A stretch of 64,000 nucleotides of DNA, from assembly GCF_900107095.1 (NCBI RefSeq), contig NZ_FNOR01000013.1, positions 115,984 through 179,983 on the forward strand. Direction: 5' to 3'. Under the pieces are notes generated by a model, which saw only the letters and a list, made by a program, of their open reading frames with translations, ran no database searches and had not been told where the DNA came from. This document shows positions 58,370-64,000 of the stretch, in pieces (positions within the stretch are counted from its first letter, which is position 1; the number at the start of each line of letters is the position of its first letter). The position numbers and the translations under genes are program-made. Source of the DNA: Collimonas sp. OK242 (GTDB taxonomy: Bacteria; Pseudomonadota; Gammaproteobacteria; Burkholderiales; Burkholderiaceae_D).

Positions 58370-58462
58370 ACCACTCGCATGCGCAACGTCTGTCAATCCA
58401 CCAATCAACAAAATTCCTGTCTGTCCCAGTGCAAGAAAATTCTTCTTGATGTTCATATTCAT
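58070..58462 (-). CDS. Small secreted protein with four cysteines, Rhs locus
   Basis: I do not recognise the family. The 130-residue product has a signal peptide (NFLALGQTGILLIGGLTDVAHA|SGG) and a mature part of about 100 residues with four cysteines (MTCVV, RECIV, SELCSA and SDCET), suggesting two disulfides, and a Lys/Glu-rich helical C-terminal half. Starts at 58462 or 58456 are both possible behind AAAAGG. It lies downstream of the orphan Rhs tip and its beta-helix gene on the same strand. As a periplasmic protein in a toxin cassette array, it could be an immunity protein whose toxin is lost; this is inference. Confidence 0.7.
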   Translation of the reverse strand: MNMNIKKNFLALGQTGILLIGGLTDVAHASGGELWVGFAAMTCVVQNPANEKSPVGKNLLSMPQFQQQFATMSAARECIVRKNLLSSELCSALLQGEPKMSKVQIHELYEKHSTEIQGLQSLSDCETSKH

Positions 58463-58623
58463 TCCTTTTTCCTTTTGTTTTTTTTACAGACGGCGAGTCG
58501 TGCCAGCGCTTCTTAATTCGACGAATACACACTTGCAACCCGCTGTTACGTTTGATCACATCGTGTCCGTTATTTCAACAAAAAACTTAGCTGGTGGTTC
58601 TATAAAAATAGACCTCATTGAGT

Positions 58624-59550
58624 TCAATTGACGCCTGCCTGTCCATCAGTGGCATCGATTTGTTCGAGAGGCCGCTCAAAATTATCTATGCGATTGTTCT
58701 CCATGTGCACGCTTTGACTATCCCGCAAAGCAACTGCTGCCGTATTTCCACTTGTCCCATAATTCCTGATGGTATTGCCACGCACTACAGCATGCTCCAC
58801 GTCCCGTAGATAAATCCCATAGGAAGAAAATTTCGACGGCTGCGTGCTTCTCGTTAATCGATTGTTTTCAACTACCGGATGAGGGCCACGGATAACTACT
58901 GGCGCCAGGAAGCCGGCATTCAATGCAACGTCATTGTTGCGTACTACAGCATTGGCAGCTGAGATAGCAATACTTCCCGTTTCAATGCGCATATTTTCAA
59001 CCCGAGTGAAATTATCTGCGTCAAAGCGATCCGCCGTATAGCCCCCACCTCTATTGATATTGTCGGAGCTTGGCGCATGCAGCGATTGAATAGCAATTTT
59101 TCCTTTTTTGATCACGCCATTTTTAATAACAATGTTACGGCCGCGTCCAAAAATCTCGATAGAGCTTCCCGACAAGCTCAAGGTATGTCCCTGCAAATCC
59201 ACCTCAACATCGTTCGCGAATATTTCCAAGAATGCGCTACTGCCACAGCTCCCCAGCCATTCGGAACAACTGAAACGATAATCTTGATCAATGCAATATT
59301 TTCCGGGCTTAACTACCGAAAGATATGGAAATGCAGATCCTTTTCGATCCCAGTGAAGCACTTCGCATGACGTAACTGGATTGCTAATAGCATCCGCCGC
59401 ACATGCCGACTCAGAAAATGTACATCCAAGCAATGCAACATTACCGGCTATTAGCACAATACATTTATTAAAGAATGTATTTCTTCTACGTATAGTTGCC
59501 AATGATCTCGCCGATGCAAGTGAAGCATTTATGACGTTTCGTTTTGACAC
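58624..59550 (-). CDS. Secreted parallel beta-helix protein; candidate immunity protein of the orphan Rhs tip
   Basis: The 308-residue product has a hydrophobic export segment (CIVLIAGNVALLGCTFSESA, with LLGC a possible lipobox) after an unusually long basic N-terminus. The mature protein has GKYCIDQDYRFSC and then pectate-lyase-like beta-helix turns: VEVDLQGHTLSLSG, IVIKNGVIKKG, AVVRNNDVALNAG, PVVENNRLTR, AVVRGNTIRNYG and VHMENNRIDNF (about residues 115-300). No lyase catalytic residues are evident. The start is a GTG that directly abuts the TAA of the orphan Rhs tip, with AAAGGCG upstream, so the pair is translationally linked. It is a paralogue of the protein at 61014. Confidence 0.8.
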   Translation of the reverse strand: MSKRNVINASLASARSLATIRRRNTFFNKCIVLIAGNVALLGCTFSESACAADAISNPVTSCEVLHWDRKGSAFPYLSVVKPGKYCIDQDYRFSCSEWLGSCGSSAFLEIFANDVEVDLQGHTLSLSGSSIEIFGRGRNIVIKNGVIKKGKIAIQSLHAPSSDNINRGGGYTADRFDADNFTRVENMRIETGSIAISAANAVVRNNDVALNAGFLAPVVIRGPHPVVENNRLTRSTQPSKFSSYGIYLRDVEHAVVRGNTIRNYGTSGNTAAVALRDSQSVHMENNRIDNFERPLEQIDATDGQAGVN

Positions 59551-60891
59551 TTAATTCGCCTTTACACAAGATGTAATGCAAGTTCCCGGATAATCTTTTT
59601 GATCCAAGCCGTCTAGATTTTTCAACCTATTACTTTCAGCTTCTGGCCTCATGTATCCGTCTGCTCCTTTTGGCGTCATGTCAATTCCTTCGAAGCCCAA
59701 CAACTTCAACACTACTTGTAGTTCCCCGACCTTCGAAGCAAAATTCGGATGGGTTGGATCGATACTTGCATCTTCCTTTATAGTGTCTTCATTCGCCTTT
59801 GTAGCGTTATATTGCTCGAGGAAAGGTTCGAGATCACTAAATGCAATCTCAGCTGTAGATATCCCTAGTTGCCCTTTCATATTAATCATTTGCGTGTACA
59901 CGTCCTTTTCCATTTCCAACGTCCGAGCTTCGTTGGTATTCCAGCCAGAGTGGTTGTAGGTCATATCTGGATTGGTACCCAAATAGCCATGTCCGATTCC
60001 AAGCTGTGTATCAGAAAGAGGGACATGCCAAACAGCATCGACAGGAATATCATTTGAATTTCGATGAGAAAATGTATCTTGAAACGCATGGAGATATTCC
60101 CCAAAAAATTGCAAACTTGGGCATTTTGTTGGTGCGTTTTCAGCTGCATGCAAAAGATTCAGCAGCTGTTGGCTAGGATCGGTTAGAGCAAGGTCAAGAT
60201 TATTATTTTTGTATTTTTCTTCTGTCGTGCCAGTTGTACCATCCGAAAGCGTGAAATGGTAGTTCTTTAGACGAGGTTGATTATCGAATATGGATTTTAT
60301 ATATTCGGGCGAACCTGTTTCATCTAAATCGATTGGTTCCGTCAAGGGATTATCGTCGACAAACTGGGCCGCAAGTGCAATCGTCCTGGCGTCTTCTTTG
60401 TCTATCCCGGCCGCTATGGCAAGAAAATAGGTCATGTAATAGTGAATATCCGACTGGTATAACTCCAACGGATCAATCTTGTTGATCGGATCCCCCTGCA
60501 CATACGAATAAGGATCCGGCCCATCCAGATATCCCAGCGGATCAGGCTGCAGGTAGCGCCCTGTGGCAGGATTGTAGGTCCGATGGAAGTTGTCATGCAG
60601 ACCGGTCTCGGCGTCGTAATACTGACCAGGCAGGCGCAGGTTGAGCGTGCTGCCGTCCTTGCTTTGAATCTTCGCCTGTCCCCATGGCGCAACGTCCGCC
60701 TGCCAGACGACATGCTGGTCGCTGTCGGTCATGGCAATCGGCGCACCGCGCTGGTCCGCATGGATATACAGCAGACGATTGGATTTTCCTGCCGCACTTT
60801 CCAGTTTGGCGACTGGCGCCGGTTTGCCGTCTTCGGTCAGATACAGGTATTGCGCGCTGATGTGCCCCTGCCGGTCGGTCTCCGCCACCAA
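59551..60891 (-). CDS. Orphan Rhs C-terminal tip with variable domain (silent cassette)
   Basis: The 446-codon frame holds only the end of an Rhs core (residues 1-140: PVAKLESAAGKS, DNFHRTYNPATGRYLQPDP) and a variable domain (about 145-446). Homology to the main rhs gene continues upstream, but there the frame has TAG where the main gene has Trp (HYL*QQ versus HYLWQQ), so it has no proper start; the TTG at 60891 has no ribosome site. The core end reads DPLEL instead of DPLGL. The variable domain shares DIHYYMTYFLAIAAG, QFVDDNP and FGEYLHAFQDTFSHR with the main gene. It is best read as a spare toxin tip activated by recombination. Confidence 0.8.
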   Translation of the reverse strand: MVAETDRQGHISAQYLYLTEDGKPAPVAKLESAAGKSNRLLYIHADQRGAPIAMTDSDQHVVWQADVAPWGQAKIQSKDGSTLNLRLPGQYYDAETGLHDNFHRTYNPATGRYLQPDPLGYLDGPDPYSYVQGDPINKIDPLELYQSDIHYYMTYFLAIAAGIDKEDARTIALAAQFVDDNPLTEPIDLDETGSPEYIKSIFDNQPRLKNYHFTLSDGTTGTTEEKYKNNNLDLALTDPSQQLLNLLHAAENAPTKCPSLQFFGEYLHAFQDTFSHRNSNDIPVDAVWHVPLSDTQLGIGHGYLGTNPDMTYNHSGWNTNEARTLEMEKDVYTQMINMKGQLGISTAEIAFSDLEPFLEQYNATKANEDTIKEDASIDPTHPNFASKVGELQVVLKLLGFEGIDMTPKGADGYMRPEAESNRLKNLDGLDQKDYPGTCITSCVKAN

Positions 60892-60920
60892 CCAGCTTTG
60901 CTGCTATAAATAGTGGGTAG
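60470..60920. repeat. Rhs core homology block, orphan copy
   Basis: About 450 bases nearly identical to 62961-63411 at a constant offset of 2491. It covers the last part of the Rhs core up to DPLxL. It ends sharply at AAATAGTGGGTAG, after which the two sequences are unrelated. Such blocks permit homologous exchange of the downstream tips. Confidence 0.9.
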
Positions 60921-61013
60921 CATCTTATGAGATATAGATTCACGCCATCTTTTTCATGAAACCGCATCGCGGGAATATCACGTAAATATTTGACGTTGGT
61001 TCTTTGAGAAACG

Positions 61014-62021
61014 CTACCGCATTATGTTCACAGCGGCTCTGACTGAACTTCTGTCGTCGAGCAATTTATATGCCTCCTCGGCTCCCGTGATGGTATTACC
61101 TTCCAGTGTGACGTTCCGTGAATTTTTTAATACGATAGCCTCGGATCCCGTGGCCCGGCCTTCTATCACAATACGATTGTTACGCACTACGCTGTCAGCG
61201 GCATCTTCCAGATATAGGGCTACCGGTGGTTCATCACCTGCTTCTTTTTGATCTTTGGCTCTCAGAATGATTTCATTGTTCTCGAATACCAGATTGGGGC
61301 CGTACAAATTCACAGCACCGTTGCCACCAATGATTTTGCAGTTGCGAATCACATTGCTCTTGCCTTGCATGATGATAACCGTGCCGTCGGCCTCTAGCGT
61401 CAAATTCTCTAGAACATATTCAGTCGAACGATATTGAGATATATCACCATCGTAGTCTGCAAGTTTTCCAGCTGAAGAGCGAACATCGACACCCAACATT
61501 TTGTGATAGAACCGGACATTTTTTTCATTCCCCGCATGCACCATGAAAACGCTAGCTTGCTTTGACGTCGTAATACTGCCATTGCCGATCCTAATCGCGC
61601 GATAAGGTGCGATCCTGCCACCATCATTCGATAGCAAACGGCCGTCATACAGCCAGACGCCTTTACCATATGGGATCTTTGCCGAAAGACTATGTCGCAT
61701 CAAATCGATTGTCACGTTCCCACTATCAATGCTAATTAATGCCCCCATAGGGACAGCTTGATGCGGCAGACGAAACATGGGAAGCGTTTGATACAAATCC
61801 TGGGCAACACAATAGTTTCCAGACCTAAAAACGCCAACCGACCATTTGTTAAAGTCTTTCAATTCAATGCAGTTTTCCCCGCGGTATTGAACAATATTTG
61901 TCTTCGATGTCTCTTCCTTTTCCAGACCTTGTGCAACCCCGACCGCTCCCAAAAATAGTGTTACGCTTGCCAAGAACATCGCACCTAATCTGTTAATTCG
62001 AATCATTATTTTCGACATCAT
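61014..62021 (-). CDS. Secreted parallel beta-helix protein; candidate immunity protein of the main Rhs
   Basis: The 335-residue product has a signal peptide (AMFLASVTLFLGAVGVAQG) and the same plan as the protein at 58624: YRGENCIELKDF, SGNYCVAQDLYQT, then beta-helix turns VTIDLMRHSLSAK, YVLENLTLEADG, NVIRNCKIIGGN, LVFENNEIILRAK, SVVRNNRIVIEG and NVTLEGNTITGAEEAYKLLDD. The ATG overlaps the rhs stop as ATGA, the usual toxin-immunity coupling. No sugar-lyase active site is visible. Export to the periplasm is consistent with protection against a toxin acting on the membrane or in the periplasm. Confidence 0.85.
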   Translation of the reverse strand: MMSKIMIRINRLGAMFLASVTLFLGAVGVAQGLEKEETSKTNIVQYRGENCIELKDFNKWSVGVFRSGNYCVAQDLYQTLPMFRLPHQAVPMGALISIDSGNVTIDLMRHSLSAKIPYGKGVWLYDGRLLSNDGGRIAPYRAIRIGNGSITTSKQASVFMVHAGNEKNVRFYHKMLGVDVRSSAGKLADYDGDISQYRSTEYVLENLTLEADGTVIIMQGKSNVIRNCKIIGGNGAVNLYGPNLVFENNEIILRAKDQKEAGDEPPVALYLEDAADSVVRNNRIVIEGRATGSEAIVLKNSRNVTLEGNTITGAEEAYKLLDDRSSVRAAVNIMR

Positions 62022-64000
62022 GGCAAAATTGAACCTTCGAAACTTGAATCATTTTCATTGAAAGCATCCCCAGTTTTATAACCGTTGCTATCGTCCTTAT
62101 ACCGCAAAAAATTATTACGATTATCTTGGCCTTGTTGGATCTTGTATTGCCCTCTATTTTCCACTGTTAAATCAAGTGTTCCCACATCTCCATTCACACC
62201 CACAAATTGATAACCCCATTTTTGAAGCTGGTCATTCAGCATATCCACTTTCTTGCTCGCCCCAGCAAAATCGCTGGTATTACTGCTGTCTTCCTTCGTC
62301 GCATTAAATCCCACCACACTTCCGACACCTTTGAGCATCGGCTCAATTTCTTCCCAAGTATGCGACTGATTCGTTGTTGCTCCCCAGTCGGCACGTAAGC
62401 GTTCGAACACTTCGTGCTCCGCCTCCAGAGAACGGTCTTCGTTGTAACTCCAGTCATGTCCAAAAATTTGGGTTTCATTGTACGTATGATCAGGGAAATG
62501 GCCATACACGGCATGCCCAAAGCCAGCGTTGATTGCAACGGGCCTGTTGTCGTAGCGCCGATGGGCGAACGTATCCTCAAACGCATGCAAGTACTCACCA
62601 TACATCACAGCTTTGGCGCATTGGCTACCGAGATCGCCCGCGTTTTTCGACGCGTTGAACAGTCGAGTTAACTGCGGATTTTTTGGATCATAGTAGCGTG
62701 TGGCTGGGTCGCTTGTGAGATCGTCGTCGGGTGTCTGTGTGAAATGATAACTAGCCAGCCGGTTTTGCACCTCGGCGTTATTGGTGAGGATGTCCCACGC
62801 TGCCGTAAAATAACTTGGAGCGAGCGGATATGTGGCGGGATTATTGTCGACATATTGGTCGCCGGTTGCAATTATATAGGCCATTCTAGGATCCACCCCA
62901 GCCGCCATCGCCAGAAAGTAGGTCATGTAGTAATGAATATCTTCTTCATACAGCCCTAGCGGATCAACCTTGTTGATCGGATCCCCCTGCACATACGAAT
63001 AGGGATCCGGCCCATCCAGATATCCCAACGGATCAGGTTGCAAGTAGCGCCCTGTGGCAGGATTGTAGGTCCGATGGAAGTTGTCATGCAGACCGGTCTC
63101 GGCGTCGTAATACTGACCAGGCAGGCGCAGGTGAAGCGTGCTGCCGTCCTTGCTTTGAATCTTCGCCTGTCCCCATGGCGCAACTTCCGCCTGCCAGACG
63201 ACATGCTGGTCGCTGTCGGTCATGGCAATCGGCGCACCGCGCTGGTCCGCATGGATATACAGCAGGCGACTGGATTTCCCTGCCGCGCTTTCCAGTTTGG
63301 CGACCGGCGCCGGTTTGCCGTCTTCGGTCAGATACAGGTATTGCGCGCTGATGCGCCCCTGCTGGTCGGTCTCCGCCACCAAACGGTTTTGTTGCCACAA
63401 ATAGTGGGTAGTAACAGCGTCTTTCTGGCTGTTGCCGTAGACGATTTTTGTCACGCGCTGACTGAAGCTGTTGTAGCGGTAGGTAGCTACCGGCTTCCCG
63501 CTTTTTGCATCCGTTACCGTTTCAATCTGCCCTTCAGGCGTATAGCTATACCGATACTGACCATCATCCACCGAACGGCCTAACGCATCGCGCTGGTTGC
63601 GGATGCTGCGCACCATGCTGTCTCGTGTGGCGGCAACGGTCTGCAGATGAGGCAAGGCTGCGACGGGTTTCAATGCACCGAATCCGCTGTAGTCGTAGCT
63701 GGCCTTGACGATGTTGCCGCTGGCATTGGTTTGCGTATCGGCGGCAGCCTGCAGAGCCCGGATGCGTGGACCGACGCCGTAATCATAGCGCCAGCTGGCG
63801 ATACTATTGCGGCCGTCACCGATCTTCATCGAAGTCAAACGTCCGGCGATATCAAATCCTTTCGCCGTCTTGATCCCGTTGCCTTGGGTATAGCCGGTCA
63901 GACCGTTATAAGGATTAAAACCGATCTCAGCGACCACGGTCTGCTTTGGCAGAATAGCTTTGGCCCATTGCAGCCAGCTTGGCAGTTTCTCGATTTGGCC
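62018..64000 (-). CDS. Rhs repeat protein with C-terminal toxin-like domain (partial, main gene)
   Basis: The frame is open to the right edge, so the N-terminal part is outside. The visible Rhs core has YD-type repeats (GFNPYNGLTGYTQGNGIKTA, YRYSYTPEGQIETVTDAKSG, YRYNSFSQRVTKIVYG), then the core end ETGLHDNFHRTYNPATG and DPINKVDPLGL (about 62951-62985), the normal self-cleavage region. The tip (62018-62950, about 310 residues) has DIHYYMTYFLAMAAG, QYVDNNP, YGEYLHAFEDTFAHRR (HxxxD, near 62557-62600), GHAVYGHFPDHTYN. The His/Asp spacing recalls zinc phospholipase C/P1 nuclease enzymes; activity is inferred. It would be loaded on a type VI or other export apparatus. Confidence 0.88.
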   Translation of the reverse strand, partial: GQIEKLPSWLQWAKAILPKQTVVAEIGFNPYNGLTGYTQGNGIKTAKGFDIAGRLTSMKIGDGRNSIASWRYDYGVGPRIRALQAAADTQTNASGNIVKASYDYSGFGALKPVAALPHLQTVAATRDSMVRSIRNQRDALGRSVDDGQYRYSYTPEGQIETVTDAKSGKPVATYRYNSFSQRVTKIVYGNSQKDAVTTHYLWQQNRLVAETDQQGRISAQYLYLTEDGKPAPVAKLESAAGKSSRLLYIHADQRGAPIAMTDSDQHVVWQAEVAPWGQAKIQSKDGSTLHLRLPGQYYDAETGLHDNFHRTYNPATGRYLQPDPLGYLDGPDPYSYVQGDPINKVDPLGLYEEDIHYYMTYFLAMAAGVDPRMAYIIATGDQYVDNNPATYPLAPSYFTAAWDILTNNAEVQNRLASYHFTQTPDDDLTSDPATRYYDPKNPQLTRLFNASKNAGDLGSQCAKAVMYGEYLHAFEDTFAHRRYDNRPVAINAGFGHAVYGHFPDHTYNETQIFGHDWSYNEDRSLEAEHEVFERLRADWGATTNQSHTWEEIEPMLKGVGSVVGFNATKEDSSNTSDFAGASKKVDMLNDQLQKWGYQFVGVNGDVGTLDLTVENRGQYKIQQGQDNRNNFLRYKDDSNGYKTGDAFNENDSSFEGSILP
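62961..63411. repeat. Rhs core homology block, main-gene copy
   Basis: This is the partner of 60470-60920 (offset 2491). It lies inside the open rhs frame and ends at the core-tip junction. Differences between copies include a Trp codon here versus a TAG in the orphan, and DPLGL here versus DPLEL there. Confidence 0.9.

Overview
The window is chromosomal DNA of a betaproteobacterium, most likely of the family Oxalobacteraceae (Collimonas/Herbaspirillum-like). The evidence is a high-GC backbone, the mre/mrd and gatCAB arrangement, MetX-MetW methionine synthesis, a betaproteobacterial-type GshA, and the order of gshA, gshB, EIIA, HPr and EI. I see no rRNA, tRNA, CRISPR array or prophage.

Layout. 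1-2.1 kb: a phosphonate ABC importer (phnC-phnD-phnE, minus strand; phnE runs off the left edge) behind a Pho-box-like direct repeat. 2.2-9.4 kb: the cell-shape block mreB-mreC-mreD-mrdA-rodA-rlpA on the minus strand. 9.6-13.5 kb: divergent gatC-gatA-(secreted protein)-gatB. 13.6-21 kb: single genes including pyrE, exonuclease III, a class II glutamine amidotransferase, a BMP-family binding protein, a LysR regulator, a ferredoxin and a cysteine hydrolase. 21.0-21.6 kb: a toxin-antitoxin pair. 21.6-24.5 kb: an Lrp regulator divergent from an ornithine aminotransferase/amidinotransferase-fold hydrolase pair. 24.6-28.4 kb: metH. 28.5-36.8 kb: purine salvage and catabolism (permease, xdhA-xdhB-xdhC, guaD), with a highly structured leader before xdhA. 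36.8-41.6 kb: the prkA-yeaH-spoVR stress cluster. 41.7-43 kb: an AmpG-like transporter. 43.1-45.1 kb: metX-metW behind a SAM-II-type riboswitch followed by a terminator. 45.2-50.2 kb: a PTS phosphorelay (EI, HPr, EIIA) and glutathione synthesis (gshA, gshB). 50.5-54.2 kb: a GNAT gene and a nitrogen-regulated group (porin, glnK, amtB) with a sigma-54 promoter and NtrC-like half-sites. 54.3-57.4 kb: a decayed MocR regulator, a GNAT gene, ubiK, a large palindromic element and comM.

The right end (57.5-64 kb, minus strand) is the accessory part. It is the C-terminal end of an Rhs polymorphic toxin locus. The main rhs gene enters from the right edge and ends in a variable domain rich in His and Asp. 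It overlaps by 4 bases a gene for a secreted parallel beta-helix protein. A second, orphan Rhs tip follows; its homology to the main gene begins with an in-frame amber codon, and a paralogous beta-helix gene abuts its stop. Beyond it lie one intact and one broken copy of a small cysteine-containing secreted protein, in a 0.37-kb tandem duplication that also carries what look like beta-helix gene tails. I read this as a cassette array of toxin tips and candidate periplasmic immunity proteins. The toxin tips resemble the zinc phospholipase C/P1 nuclease fold by motif only, and the use of a beta-helix protein as immunity partner is, to my knowledge, not well described. This is the best candidate here for an undescribed system.
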